A stretch of 64,000 bases of DNA from Actinomadura macra NBRC 14102 (GCF_001552215.1 NZ_BCQT01000002.1:1-64000), one strand, 5' to 3'; shown: positions 9,481 through 18,110, counted from the stretch's first letter. Notes: generated by a model not told the origin, from the letters alone. Program-made: numbers and translations.

Positions 9481-9729
9481 CTACCCCTCCGCGGCGAAGA
9501 TCTGTTCCACGATTCCCCGCCGGTGCCGGCCCTGGTAGCCCGCCCCCGGCTCCGGCGCGTCCGGAAGCTCGGCGAGGTAGCGGCCTTCGGCCTCGATGAG
9601 CTGCTCCAGCTCACCCCGGTCGAGGAACACGCCCTTGCACCCCGGGCACTCCTCGATCACCACCCCGTGACGCTCATGGGTGTCAAGGCCCGACTCGCAC
9701 TTCGGGCACTGCAGCGACGCGTCTGACAT
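9481..9729 (-). CDS. Small zf-TFIIB-type zinc ribbon protein
   Basis: This 82-residue soluble protein has two CxxC knuckles: CPKC near residue 8 and CPGC about 21 residues later, the spacing of the TFIIB-like zinc ribbon family (COG3809 type). A charged helical region rich in Glu follows (DRGELEQLIEAEGRYL). The ATG at 9729 is preceded by AGGGGAT at good spacing; an upstream start would add 11 residues without homologous character. The biochemical role of this family is not established. It stands alone between the FAAL promoter region and a secreted repeat protein. Confidence 0.82.
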   Translation of the reverse strand: MSDASLQCPKCESGLDTHERHGVVIEECPGCKGVFLDRGELEQLIEAEGRYLAELPDAPEPGAGYQGRHRRGIVEQIFAAEG

Positions 9730-9867
9730 ACCGGATCCCCTGTCCGTAACGGCAGCCTTCACTGTCAGCCGGTCAGCTTACCGACACGTCCACCCATGTG
9801 GCACGGTGTGCGGACACAGATCGGCTGTCCAGAACCGGCGTATCCCCCGATAGCGTCGCCGCCGCCT

Positions 9868-11331
9868 TTACTCCTCCACCGTCTCGTCCCGTCCCTCGTC
9901 GTCCCGTCCCTCGTCCAGGGTCCGTTCGAACGCCACCCGCCGCCGCCACAACCCCACGCATGCCGCCGCCCACAGCAGCCCGACCTCCGCCATGAGCGCG
10001 ATCCCGAGGACGACGGCCCAGTCCGTCCCGTCCCCCTCGTCCATCGCGGTCGGCGACATCAGGGTCATCCGGCTCTCCCCGGCCCGAGGCTGTGTGCTCT
10101 CCGGCCCCGGCGTCTTCACCAGCGGCAACACCATCGGAGCCGACGGCGCGACAGGCAACTCCGGCCCGCCCGGCGCACTCGCGGGATCCCGTGGACTCCC
10201 GGACTCCCGTGGACTCCCGGACTCCGAACCAGCCTGACTGTGCGGCTCTACCGTCCCTCCAGGGCAGGACGCTCCCCGGCACACCCCCGCCACACTGCCG
10301 GCGCCACCCTTCGAAGCACCACCGTGGGATGAGGACGCCCCGTGACACGGCCTACCCACAACCCGCTTCCCCTGGGCCTTGCCCTTATGGCAACCCTTGG
10401 CAGCGGGCTTTTCGGTCCGGGGCTTTTCGGTCCGGGGCTTGCCGCTATGACACGACTTCCCACTAGACGCGCCACCAACTCCGGCCTGGCCACTGTGACA
10501 ACCCCCAGGCTTGGGACTGTGCACCTTGGGCTTCCCACTTGACGAGGGCTTGTCACCAGCGCATGGGAACCCAGCCTTGCCACCATGACACCCAGCGCCA
10601 CTCCCGCCGGTAGGTGGCTGCTCAACAGGCGCGGGCTTGGCACACGGATTCCCGGCCCTGCGACCAGGCGCGCCGTTGTGACATCCAGCATCAGGTCGAC
10701 TCGGCGCGGCACTGGCGGGCGGCTCCTCGGCAGGCGCGGGGTTCGCACTCACGCTAGGAGGCGGCTCGTCGACGGGCGTGGGTGGCCTCTCGTCCTGGCA
10801 AGGCCGGACGGACGTGGTGACCGCACGCGACGAGTCAGGGACGCACAACGCACCACCAGAGAGTGAGAACGTCGCCCGGACCACACGCGAGGACGTGTTG
10901 GCGGCGGTGGCCGTCATGACGACACTCAGCGTCTCCATCGCTGCGGCGGACGCGGGGATACGAACCGTGGCCGTTCGTTCATTCACAGACGGCCCGGTGT
11001 CTCCCAGGATGCAGCGCAGTTGCTGGGCGGAGACTGTGCAGCCCGGTGAGTGTCTCGTCCAGGACATGGGGCGTTGCGCCATCAGAAGGATGACGGTGTC
11101 GCGCGCGATTCCACCGGCCGCGTGGACACGCGCCGTGTAGGTCATCGTGAGGTCAGAACCGCTGCCTCGTCCGCCGGCCATGACCAGGTCGGTCGATAAA
11201 CGGACCGGTGACGGTTCCCATGCGCCGGTCAAGGCGCCGGCGGACGGGCTCGCCGGCGTCATCGGCGAGACGGCGAGCATGCAGCCCGCTACGATCGCGC
11301 CCAAGCGTCTCCCTCGGCCCCCCGTGTGCAC
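9868..11331 (-). CDS. Secreted, membrane-anchored protein with Cys-His repeat region
   Basis: This 487-residue protein begins with a signal peptide (RLGAIVAGCMLAVSPMTPASPSAGA). An Ig-like or DUF11-like domain follows, to about residue 165. A long low-complexity stretch then carries repeated Cys-His-x-Gly motifs: GCHNG, GCHGGKAG, GCHSGQAG, SCHSGK, GCHKGK and RPCHG, separated by Pro/Ser/Lys linkers such as two copies of PRTEK. One transmembrane helix (VVLGIALMAEVGLLWAAACVGLW) and a basic tail close the protein. It should therefore be held in the membrane with the repeat region outside. Paired Cys and His at regular spacing could bind metal or form disulfide links; neither is shown. The GTG start has GAGGGGAT in front. 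No sortase motif is seen. Confidence 0.75.
   Translation of the reverse strand: MHTGGRGRRLGAIVAGCMLAVSPMTPASPSAGALTGAWEPSPVRLSTDLVMAGGRGSGSDLTMTYTARVHAAGGIARDTVILLMAQRPMSWTRHSPGCTVSAQQLRCILGDTGPSVNERTATVRIPASAAAMETLSVVMTATAANTSSRVVRATFSLSGGALCVPDSSRAVTTSVRPCQDERPPTPVDEPPPSVSANPAPAEEPPASAAPSRPDAGCHNGAPGRRAGNPCAKPAPVEQPPTGGSGAGCHGGKAGFPCAGDKPSSSGKPKVHSPKPGGCHSGQAGVGGASSGKSCHSGKPRTEKPRTEKPAAKGCHKGKAQGKRVVGRPCHGASSSHGGASKGGAGSVAGVCRGASCPGGTVEPHSQAGSESGSPRESGSPRDPASAPGGPELPVAPSAPMVLPLVKTPGPESTQPRAGESRMTLMSPTAMDEGDGTDWAVVLGIALMAEVGLLWAAACVGLWRRRVAFERTLDEGRDDEGRDETVEE
10187..10225. repeat. Tandem repeat inside the Cys-His protein gene
   Basis: An 18-bp unit built on TCCCGTGGACTCCCGGAC is repeated about twice in tandem, giving the GSPRESGSPRD part of the linker. 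A second tandem pair, unit GGGCTTTTCGGTCCG, lies at about 10409-10440 and encodes the doubled PRTEK. Such in-frame repeats can expand or contract by slippage. Confidence 0.7.
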
Positions 11332-11438
11332 CCGATCCCCTCTCCGTCATTCCTGCGGCTGCCAGGGGGGCGGCGACATGGACGCCGGGCGTAGACAGTT
11401 ATTGCCACCTGGTGGCCGCGAGTAACGTGGCACCCCTC

Positions 11439-11453
11439 TTTCGTATGGCGAAA
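11439..11453. promoter_or_regulatory. Palindrome TTTCG-N5-CGAAA upstream of the IclR gene
   Basis: The dyad TTTCG-TATGG-CGAAA lies 46 bp before the GTG start of the IclR-family regulator, in an AT-rich patch (AAATATTTTC follows). IclR regulators commonly bind short palindromes and repress their own gene, so this is a candidate autoregulatory site. Confidence 0.4.
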
Positions 11454-11498
11454 TATTTTCTCCGTAGAATCAGATGATCGCGGAGAGGGAGGAAACCT

Positions 11499-12242
11499 GT
11501 GGCAGAGGCCGTACGGTCACTGGAGCGCGCGTTCGAGCTGCTGGAACAGATGGCGGACGCGGGCGGCGAGATCACGCTGTCGGAGCTGACGGAGGTCTCC
11601 GGGCTGCCGATGCCGACGATCTACAGGCTGATGCGGACGCTCGTGAACCACGGGTACGTACGGCAGGAGCCGTCCAAGCGCTATGCCCTGGGTCCGCGCT
11701 TGATCAGGCTCGGGGAGGGGGCGAGCCGCCTGCTGGGGTCGTGGGCGCGGCCCGTCCTGAGCCGGCTCGTGGACGACGTGGGCGAAACGGCCAACATGGC
11801 TGTACTCGAAGGCGATGAGGCCGTCTACGTCGCGCAGGTTCCGTCCAAGCACTCGATGCGGATGTTCACCGAGGTGGGACGGCGCGTCCAACCGCACTGC
11901 ACCGGGGTCGGCAAGGCATTGCTCTCACAGCTCTCGGAGCACAGGGTCAGGGAGATCCTCACCCGAACGGGCATGGAATCACAGACACCCAACACCTTCA
12001 CCGACCCTGACGCCCTCGTGACGGAACTGGCCCGCATCCGCGAGCAGGGCTACGCGGTGGACGACGAAGAACAGGAGATCGGCGTGCGATGCGTCGCGGT
12101 GCCGCTGCTCGGCGCACCCACATTGACGGCGCTCTCGGTGTCGGGGCCGTCCGCGCGCATGACACGCGAGACCGTCGCCGACGTCGTACCCATCATGCGG
12201 GACGCCGCTGAGCGGTTCGCCAAGGAGCTGGGGCCGCCCTAG
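11499..12242 (+). CDS. IclR-family transcriptional regulator
   Basis: This 247-residue regulator has an N-terminal winged helix (SLERAFELLEQMADAGGEITLSELTEVSGLPMPTIYRLMRTL divided over helices at residues 6-48). A C-terminal IclR effector-binding domain follows, with the typical HCTGVGKALLSQL and GYAVDDEEQEIGVRCVAVPL stretches. It starts at GTG with the strong site GAGGGAGGAAACCT. It stands alone: the Cys-His gene is divergent upstream and the DUF1232 gene is convergent, overlapping its stop by 4 bp. Members control catabolic genes such as glyoxylate, allantoin or aromatic pathways, but no such pathway is adjacent, so the target is unknown. Confidence 0.93.
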   Translation: MAEAVRSLERAFELLEQMADAGGEITLSELTEVSGLPMPTIYRLMRTLVNHGYVRQEPSKRYALGPRLIRLGEGASRLLGSWARPVLSRLVDDVGETANMAVLEGDEAVYVAQVPSKHSMRMFTEVGRRVQPHCTGVGKALLSQLSEHRVREILTRTGMESQTPNTFTDPDALVTELARIREQGYAVDDEEQEIGVRCVAVPLLGAPTLTALSVSGPSARMTRETVADVVPIMRDAAERFAKELGPP

Positions 12243-12598
12243 TCGACGGGCTCCCCGACCACCACGGTGGGACGGCCGCCACGCTCCCACATGACGAAGT
12301 CCCCGGCGGATTTGACGAGGGCCGCCGCCAGCCACAGGGCCATGCCCGTGTCGTCGACAATGCCCACGACAGGGAACACGTCCGGAATGGCGTCGATCGG
12401 AGACACGATGTAGACGATGCCCAGCACCAGCAGTCCAAGCGTCCCGAAGGACATGCCCTTGTACTGACCCCGCAGGACGGACTTCAACATCCGGGGAACG
12501 GCGCGGACGCGCTCCAACAGCCCCGGTGCATCAGGTTGCAGGGTCTCGCTGTAGATCTGCCATGCCTGCCCGGCGGCCGCACTGCGCTTCCTGTCCAC
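12239..12598 (-). CDS. DUF1232 (YkvA-like) membrane protein
   Basis: This 119-residue protein has the DUF1232 core YIVSPIDAIPDVFPVVGIVDD, where the SPIDxIPD loop joins two hydrophobic segments. The N-terminal third is hydrophilic. The GTG start has GAGGAGGGTCT directly upstream. It overlaps the convergent IclR gene by 4 bp at CTAG. The family is widespread, with no settled biochemical function. Confidence 0.9.
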   Translation of the reverse strand: MDRKRSAAAGQAWQIYSETLQPDAPGLLERVRAVPRMLKSVLRGQYKGMSFGTLGLLVLGIVYIVSPIDAIPDVFPVVGIVDDTGMALWLAAALVKSAGDFVMWERGGRPTVVVGEPVD

Positions 12599-12886
12599 AG
12601 ACCCTCCTCTTCACACGTTCAGAGGGCGCGCCCCCGCAACGCCCACGACTTACTACGACGTGACAAGTGCCCGAATTGTTCCCCTTGATGCGACCTGAGA
12701 CCGCTCACCTTCCACGACGGTCCACGAATTCAGTTACCCGAAGTGAGTTCTGCATCACTCTCACGCCAATTCAGCCGCGCCGCCCCACGCCCACTGCAAC
12801 TATGAGATAGGGGAACCTCTAACTTCGGGGGAGGAGCGCCGCCTCCCTGGCCTGGCCGTCCAGCACTGCGGGAGCTGACCAACGAC

Positions 12887-13855
12887 ATGAGCGGCGACCA
12901 TTCGATCGACTTCACGCTGCCCGTCCATGGCACAGTCGCGGGCGTCGCCTACATCGCCCTGCCGCCGACCGCGGTGGACGCCGTCGCTTCGGGCCCGACC
13001 GGCCTCATCGTCGCGTGGCCCGGCTTCGACCCGCCCCGAACGGCGAGCGCGCTGGCGGCCGCCGTCCCGATGACCGGCGTGCCCGCCTGGCGCGTCTTCA
13101 TGGACCTGCCGGTCCAGACGCCCGGCGGCCTGGGCTCGGGCGCGATCCTGGAGACCGAGGCCATCGAAGCCTACGGCGCGGCTGTGGAACGTGCCGTCGA
13201 CGGGCTGCCCGACGCCGTCGCCCAGATCCGCCACCACCTCGGCCTTCCCGACGGCCCGCTCGGGCTCGCCGGATTCAGCGCGGGCGCCTCGACGGCCCTG
13301 CTCACCGTGGCGCGCGGCACCCTGCCCATCACCACCGCCGCGCTCATCGCACCCGTCATCGCCCCGTCCCGCGCCGCACGCGCCGTCGAGACACGCGCCG
13401 GACGCGACCGAACCTGGACCGACAGTGCCCGCGCACTCGCCGACCGCCTCGACCTCGGTTCCCTGGCGGACGACATCGCCGCACAGGACACGGCCCTGCT
13501 CTTCGTCGCCGGCGCCAAGGACCGCGTCGTCCCACCCGGCGAGGTCACCGCCCTGTGCGACCGCCTCCGCGAGGCCGGAGCACCCGCCGCGGAATCCGTC
13601 ACCCTCCGCATGGGCCACGCACTGACCCCGGAACCCGGCACTGAGGCTCTCCCCCCGATCACCGAGGCCGTCCGCGTGGACAGCGTCCTCACCGACTGGT
13701 TCCGCGACGGCCTGGCCGAACCCCGGCCACGCTCACCCGTGGACATCCCACCCATCCAACTCAACCTCCCCGCACCGACCCCACCCACCCAAAACCCGGC
13801 CCCACTCCACCCCGACGAGACCCTCCCCAGAGCCACCGCCGCCCACCCTCATTGA
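12887..13855 (+). CDS. Alpha/beta hydrolase with Pro-rich tail
   Basis: This 322-residue predicted serine hydrolase has the nucleophile elbow GFSAGAS (Ser131), an acid in GAKDRVV (Asp212) and a histidine in MGHAL (His244), in the right order and spacing for the fold. The last 50 residues are Pro-rich and probably disordered. No signal peptide is seen, so it is probably cytoplasmic. The 288 bp upstream contain no gene and no clear operator. Ester, thioester or peptide substrates are all possible. Confidence 0.85.
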   Translation: MSGDHSIDFTLPVHGTVAGVAYIALPPTAVDAVASGPTGLIVAWPGFDPPRTASALAAAVPMTGVPAWRVFMDLPVQTPGGLGSGAILETEAIEAYGAAVERAVDGLPDAVAQIRHHLGLPDGPLGLAGFSAGASTALLTVARGTLPITTAALIAPVIAPSRAARAVETRAGRDRTWTDSARALADRLDLGSLADDIAAQDTALLFVAGAKDRVVPPGEVTALCDRLREAGAPAAESVTLRMGHALTPEPGTEALPPITEAVRVDSVLTDWFRDGLAEPRPRSPVDIPPIQLNLPAPTPPTQNPAPLHPDETLPRATAAHPH

Positions 13856-13915
13856 CCACCAAGCCCTGCCCCGCACCCCAGCAGAGCTCGAACCACAACC
13901 CGACCCCGACGGCTG

Positions 13916-14488
13916 CTAGGCGAGCACCTCGTATCGCACGGGGATGACGCCCGAGCCGGTGCCACCCACCTTGGTCATGGCGGCCTTGGAGAGGTCCAGG
14001 CAGCGGCCGCCCGCGTAGGGGCCGCGGTCGTTGATGCGGACGATGACCGAACGGCCGTTGTTCTTGTTGGTCACGCGGACCTTGGAGCCCATCGGCAGGG
14101 TCTTGTGGGCGGCCGTCAGTGCGGTCGGGTCGAAGGGTTCGCCGCTGGCGGTCATCTGCCCCTCCCAGTAGTAGGAGGCTTGGCATGAGCCGGACTGGAG
14201 GACCTTGCGGGGCTTCTTCTTCGGCTTGGGCTTCGGCTTGTGCTCGGGTTCCGCGTTCTTCTTCGGGCTCGGCTCTGGGGAGCGTGTGCCGCCGCGGCTG
14301 GCGCGGGTGGGCGCGGTTCTCGGCGGGTCCGCCTGCGGTGTGGTCGCCTGTGGCGAGGTCTGCGCGGCTTGCGCCGATTCGGCGGAACTGTCGCCGTTGA
14401 AGAGGGTGAAGGCGCCGGCCGTGAGAAGGGCGACGGCGATTCCGGAAGCGATCAGGATTGTGCGGAGGCGTGCTTGAGGGCTACCCAC
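13916..14488 (-). CDS. Secreted RlpA-like double-psi beta-barrel protein
   Basis: This envelope protein has an N-terminal hydrophobic segment (TILIASGIAVALLTAGAF), a Pro/Lys-rich linker with PKPKPKKKP, and a C-terminal double-psi beta-barrel. Barrel signatures are ASYYWEGQMTASGEPFDP, TAAHKTLPMGSKVRV and INDRGPYAGGRCLDLS, including the Asp of NDRGP. RlpA-like domains act on or bind peptidoglycan glycan strands. I chose the GTG at 14488, which has AAAGGA upstream and yields a normal signal peptide. A GTG at 14542 would add 18 residues and has no visible binding site. The long leader in front may be a riboswitch. Confidence 0.87.
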   Translation of the reverse strand: MGSPQARLRTILIASGIAVALLTAGAFTLFNGDSSAESAQAAQTSPQATTPQADPPRTAPTRASRGGTRSPEPSPKKNAEPEHKPKPKPKKKPRKVLQSGSCQASYYWEGQMTASGEPFDPTALTAAHKTLPMGSKVRVTNKNNGRSVIVRINDRGPYAGGRCLDLSKAAMTKVGGTGSGVIPVRYEVLA

Positions 14489-14544
14489 GAAGGAGTCCTT
14501 TGGTCGGGGACAGGGCCCCGGACGCCCGGTGTTCGTCACCACCG

Positions 14545-14665
14545 TTCAGCGGCAGGTTCAGGTGACCTCCACGTCCCCGAATCCCTTGCCGCCGGCGGGC
14601 TCTCTCACCCGTCTTCGCGCTGATCTCTTAGGCGCGTCCGCGTCATCGCGGAACCGGCGTCCGGC
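14545..14665 (-). promoter_or_regulatory. Candidate structured leader, possibly a c-di-AMP (ydaO/yuaA) riboswitch
   Basis: The stretch between the RlpA-like gene and the upstream terminator (about 14489-14900, over 300 bp) holds no gene. On the minus strand it contains GGGATTCGGGGACGTGG followed by a TGAACC segment and CGCTGAACGG. This resembles the conserved GGGGA and TGAA elements of the ydaO class, which in actinobacteria precede genes for secreted cell-wall proteins. I could not fit the whole consensus by eye, so this is a suggestion only. Confidence 0.35.
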
Positions 14666-14900
14666 AGGTGCGGCGGGAACGCTTCTTCACTTTTGATCAC
14701 CGTAGGCGCCGCACAAGTCCTTGACCGTACGGTGTGTCGGGCGTGAATCAAACGCAGGGCCCTGGTTTGTGGGGTTTATCACCCTCTTCTTTGCCCTCCG
14801 AAGCTGATCAACTGCGCGCGGTGACTGGATTTGAAGATCCACTTTACTGGCACCGGAAGGTGTGATTTCGGACAGATAACGCGCAGTTACCAGACAATAA

Positions 14901-14935
14901 AACGGGGCGTTCCACATAGTGTGGAACGCCCCGTT
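14901..14935 (-). terminator. Intrinsic terminator after the Ala/Pro-rich secreted protein gene
   Basis: A perfect 15-bp stem (AACGGGGCGTTCCAC and its complement) with a 5-nt loop lies 18 bp beyond the stop at 14954. On the minus strand it is followed by TTTTATTGT. Confidence 0.88.
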
Positions 14936-14953
14936 GGACGTGGCGGGAGGTCG

Positions 14954-15916
14954 TCAGCCCAGGCCGGTGACGGGAAGGCTGGTGGCCTGGATCGGCAGCT
15001 GCGGCAGGCCGCCGCCCAGGAGCCCCGTGGACGGACGCGGCCGCGCGACGCGCTTGCCCGGCGGTGTCTGGTGCGGTTTGGTCGGCAGGGCCTTGGACGG
15101 GGTGGACGCATGGTCCGCGGCCTTCAGTACCTCGACCACCTGGCCTCTGGTGGTGTCGACACCGGAGCCCGCCTCGTGGACGACGTCGCCCGCCTGGTCG
15201 ACGACACCGTCGTCCGGCGACGGGCGCGTGAGGCCCCGGTGGGCGGCGGGCGGGAAGAGCGCCGAGTAGCTCACCGGGAGGCCGAGTGCCTCCGCGGAGC
15301 GGACCGCACCTGGGACGACGCCCATCAGGTTGAGGCCGCGCGGCCTGTCGGTGGTGCGGCGGGCGTCCGGAAGGATCGGGCTGTTGGAGGCGGACCGGGT
15401 GACCGCGGCGATCTTGTTGAGCGGGCCGGCCTGGACCTGCTTGGTGGCCTTCGTGGCGTTGCCGATGACCTTGCCGGTGCTGTCGACGACGTTGCCCGCC
15501 GCGTCCACGGGGTTCTTCGGGGACGGGCCGGCGGCGCGACGCTCAAGGCAGCCGCGCCGGGCACCGCCCAGGTTGCCGGCGTTCACCGGAAAACTCCCGA
15601 TCACCTGGTCCAGGGGGCACGCGTGCGCGCCGGTAGCGGTCCTGGCGGTGCGGGGGCGGGGCGTCCTCTTCGGCTTGGACTTCAGGACACCGTCGACGGT
15701 CCCCGTGGCCGTCCCGGTGACCTGGGCGGCGGGGGTCGCGGCCGAAACCGGGACGACGTCGGACGGGAGGGAGCGCGCGACCGGCGCGGTGGTTCCGTAA
15801 AGGATCTCGGCGGACGGGCCCTGCGTGGCGTTCGCCGGTGCGACCGCCACGGCGAGCGCCGCGGCCATCGGGACGAGGACGGACACGCTGAGCAGGTTTC
15901 TGGCGGATCGATGCAT
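14954..15916 (-). CDS. Secreted protein of unknown function
   Basis: This 320-residue protein is not recognised as a family. A signal peptide is clear (LLSVSVLVPMAAALAVAVAPANA, cleavage after ANA). The rest is Ala/Pro/Thr-rich, with repeated short motifs resembling AGNVVDSTGKVIGNAT and QAGDVVHEAGSG, which suggest degenerate repeats. Two cysteines (ACPL, GCLE) could form one disulfide. The start is the ATG at 15916 behind GGGGAA; an in-frame GTG or ATG 60 bp upstream has no binding site. It ends at a strong terminator and stands alone. Confidence 0.72.
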   Translation of the reverse strand: MHRSARNLLSVSVLVPMAAALAVAVAPANATQGPSAEILYGTTAPVARSLPSDVVPVSAATPAAQVTGTATGTVDGVLKSKPKRTPRPRTARTATGAHACPLDQVIGSFPVNAGNLGGARRGCLERRAAGPSPKNPVDAAGNVVDSTGKVIGNATKATKQVQAGPLNKIAAVTRSASNSPILPDARRTTDRPRGLNLMGVVPGAVRSAEALGLPVSYSALFPPAAHRGLTRPSPDDGVVDQAGDVVHEAGSGVDTTRGQVVEVLKAADHASTPSKALPTKPHQTPPGKRVARPRPSTGLLGGGLPQLPIQATSLPVTGLG

Positions 15917-16172
15917 TCTTTTCCCCGGTTTCGGATTGACCCTACGCGGTGTGTGCGCCCGCGTTGTCCGGCGCACCGTCGACCGGGGACGCTAGTACAG
16001 ACCGGCAGCACGCACAGCCGATACGGGAATCAATTGGGGGAGAGAATATGGATCGCGGGAATTGATCGACGACATCCCAGCCAACGCTATATTCCGACAA
16101 GGGTCGGTAAAGTCGGAGATTCTTCCCCGGATGATTAGGGATAATCCTGGCCTTGATGGCGCCTGGAACGCG

Positions 16173-16213
16173 AAGCGGGGGTATTCCGGAGCGGATCCGG
16201 AACACCCCCGCTT
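16173..16213 (-). terminator. Intrinsic terminator after the ferritin-like gene
   Basis: A long hairpin pairs AAGCGGGGGT with ACCCCCGCTT and, inside it, TTCCGGA with TCCGGAA. It lies 13 bp past the stop at 16226, in the 309-bp gap before the next gene start. The rest of that gap is promoter-like and AT-rich (TATATTCC near 16090), with no further gene. Confidence 0.8.
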
Positions 16214-16225
16214 TTGACCTTTCCG

Positions 16226-17329
16226 CTACTCGCCGCCGAGCGAGATCGCCTGGTCGACCTCTTCCTTGCGCGCGGCGAGTTCGGTCGCATACCGTTCTTC
16301 GTCGACCTTTTCCGCGATCTCCTCGTCCTGGCGCATCAGCGCCTCCAGGTCGGCCTTGGCGTGGTCGAGGACGCCCATGTCGACATAGGCCGCCTGCACC
16401 TTGTCGCCCCACAAGCCAACGTCCCGGACACAGGGGACGATCCGGCTGAACAGCAGAGACTGATACAGCGTGTACATTTCGGAGTTGTCGACGAACTCCA
16501 TGCACTTGTCGACCGGGAGGTCGAGCTGCTCGAAGATCTCGCGGCCCTTGAAACGGTCGCGCATGAGGTAGCAGCCCTCGACGACGAACTCCTCGCGCTC
16601 GGCGCGCTCCTTCTCGGTCAGCTCGGCGTAGTAGTCCTTCAACGCGAGACGACCGAACGCGACGTGGCGCGCCTCGTCCTGCATGACGTACGCGAGGAGC
16701 TGCTTCACCAGTGGGTTGGTCGACATGTCGCGGTACAACCCGAACGCCGCGAGGGCCAGGCCCTCGATGAGCACCTGCATGCCGAGGTAGGGCAGGTCCC
16801 AGCGGCTGTCCTCCAGCGACTCGGCGAGAAGCTTGGCGAGGTCCTGGTTGATGGGGTAGTACAGGCCGATCTTCTCGTGCACGAACTTCCCGTACAGCTC
16901 CACATGCCGCGCCTCGTCCATGGTCTGGGTGGCGGCATAGAATTTGGAGTCGAGGTCAGGGACGGACTGGACGATGCGGGCCGAGACGTTCAGCGCGCCC
17001 TGTTCGCCGTGCAGGAACTGGCTGAACAGCCACGCACCCTGGTGCAGTCCGAACTCGTCCTGCTCCTTCTGGTTCATCCTCTCCCAGATCTCCGACCCGA
17101 AGAGCGGGTTGAAGTGCTCGGGCAGGCCCGCGACGTTCAGCGGATCGACCTCGATGTCCCAGTCGATGCGTGTCTGGGCGTCCCACTGTTTGTCTTTGCC
17201 CTTTTGGTACAGGTTGAGCAGCCGATCGCGGCCCTCGTCGTACTCCCAGGTGAAACGGGCGTCACCTGCCATCGAGACGTTCCACGTATCGGTGGGAACA
17301 GGCGTGGAGTACAGGTCATAAGAACTCAC
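16226..17329 (-). CDS. Ferritin-like diiron-carboxylate protein
   Basis: This 367-residue helical protein has a complete set of diiron ligands: EQGALN, then TMDEARHVELY, then IEGLALAAFG, then MQDEARHVAFG. Two DEARH motifs, each giving Glu and His, are the signature of the ferritin/R2/oxygenase superfamily. The length is nearer to R2-like oxidases or N-oxygenases than to simple ferritins. The GTG start has GGAGGAGG upstream. A dyad at 17388-17416 lies in its promoter region, and a LURP-one gene precedes it on the same strand. Whether it is an oxygenase, a desaturase-like enzyme or an iron store cannot be told from the sequence. Confidence 0.82.
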   Translation of the reverse strand: MSSYDLYSTPVPTDTWNVSMAGDARFTWEYDEGRDRLLNLYQKGKDKQWDAQTRIDWDIEVDPLNVAGLPEHFNPLFGSEIWERMNQKEQDEFGLHQGAWLFSQFLHGEQGALNVSARIVQSVPDLDSKFYAATQTMDEARHVELYGKFVHEKIGLYYPINQDLAKLLAESLEDSRWDLPYLGMQVLIEGLALAAFGLYRDMSTNPLVKQLLAYVMQDEARHVAFGRLALKDYYAELTEKERAEREEFVVEGCYLMRDRFKGREIFEQLDLPVDKCMEFVDNSEMYTLYQSLLFSRIVPCVRDVGLWGDKVQAAYVDMGVLDHAKADLEALMRQDEEIAEKVDEERYATELAARKEEVDQAISLGGE

Positions 17330-17387
17330 GGGGGAAGCCTCCTCCGGCGTGACGCCGCGTTCGCGGCGCGGGTGTGGTCCGCCCACG

Positions 17388-17416
17388 GCTTTACATCCCT
17401 TAGTAACATGTAAAGC
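17388..17416. promoter_or_regulatory. Inverted repeat GCTTTACAT-N11-ATGTAAAGC before the diiron gene
   Basis: Perfect 9-bp arms are separated by 11 bp, 59 bp upstream of the GTG start of the ferritin-like gene. Size and spacing fit a dimeric repressor. The TetR gene at 18268-18891 is a possible but unproven binder. Confidence 0.5.
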
Positions 17417-17468
17417 AGGCGGAGGCCATACCCCCGTGGTGCCGTTTCGTATGGACGCCGGGCGCAGT

Positions 17469-18077
17469 TCAGCGGGACTGGAGCGCGTCCAAGCCGATCG
17501 CCTGGGCGATGACGAGGCGGCGGTCCAACCGCGGGTCCCTGATGTCGACGACATACCGGTCACGGAACCCGAACTTCTTCTCCACCGAGAAGACGACCTG
17601 GTCACCGGCATAGAAGTCGAAGTGGTACGGCCAGGCGAACGGCAGCGTCTCGGCGTACGGGATGAGCTGCCAGACGCGGCGCAGCACCGCCACGAACTTG
17701 TTGCGCTCGCTGCCGGTCGTCACGCCGAGGCCGGGCTGCTCCAGGTGCCAGGTGGAGGCGAGCAGGGACTTCTTGAAGTCCTTGCGGAAGACGCCGATCG
17801 GCTGCCCGGCGGCGTCGGTGACGTCGTAGGCGGAGGCCAGGTCGATGCGCTTGCGGGCCTTGAACCCGAGGAGGGGACGGCTCTTGGAGTCGTCCGCGTA
17901 CAGGGTGACCTGCTCCTTGAAGGCCATCCGCTTCTGCTGGGCGAAGGCCAGCAGTTCGCCCTCGGCCCCGCCGGGGCCCTCGGCGTGCACCTCGTACTGG
18001 TTCACCATGAGCCGCAGCCGCTGCCGCACCAGCAGCCGGCTCTGCTTCTGGAGCCCCTCGTCGTTCAGCGAACTCAC
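17469..18077 (-). CDS. LURP-one/scramblase-like (tubby C-terminal fold) protein
   Basis: This 202-residue soluble protein matches the LURP-one-related pattern: an opening beta strand (LLVRQRLRLMVNQYEVH), then AFAQQKRMAFKEQVTLY, DVTDAAGQPIGVFRKDFKK and a late FGFRDRYVVDIRDPRLDRR. The family shares the tubby/scramblase 12-stranded barrel; bacterial members are uncharacterised. The start is GTG. It precedes the diiron gene by 139 bp on the same strand and has its own dyad upstream, so the two may be separately or jointly controlled. Confidence 0.82.
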   Translation of the reverse strand: MSSLNDEGLQKQSRLLVRQRLRLMVNQYEVHAEGPGGAEGELLAFAQQKRMAFKEQVTLYADDSKSRPLLGFKARKRIDLASAYDVTDAAGQPIGVFRKDFKKSLLASTWHLEQPGLGVTTGSERNKFVAVLRRVWQLIPYAETLPFAWPYHFDFYAGDQVVFSVEKKFGFRDRYVVDIRDPRLDRRLVIAQAIGLDALQSR

Positions 18078-18110
18078 CCGTTCTGATCGTGATTTTGTGA
18101 ATCAAAGGCG

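Noticed and set aside
14700..14720. ACCGTAGGCGCC on the plus strand, similar to the end of a ydaO riboswitch
   Set aside because: It is isolated, on the wrong strand for the nearby gene, and no other part of the motif is near it.
14687..14917. Minus-strand frame of 76 codons between the RlpA-like gene and the terminator
   Set aside because: It begins inside the terminator hairpin and has no binding site or motif.
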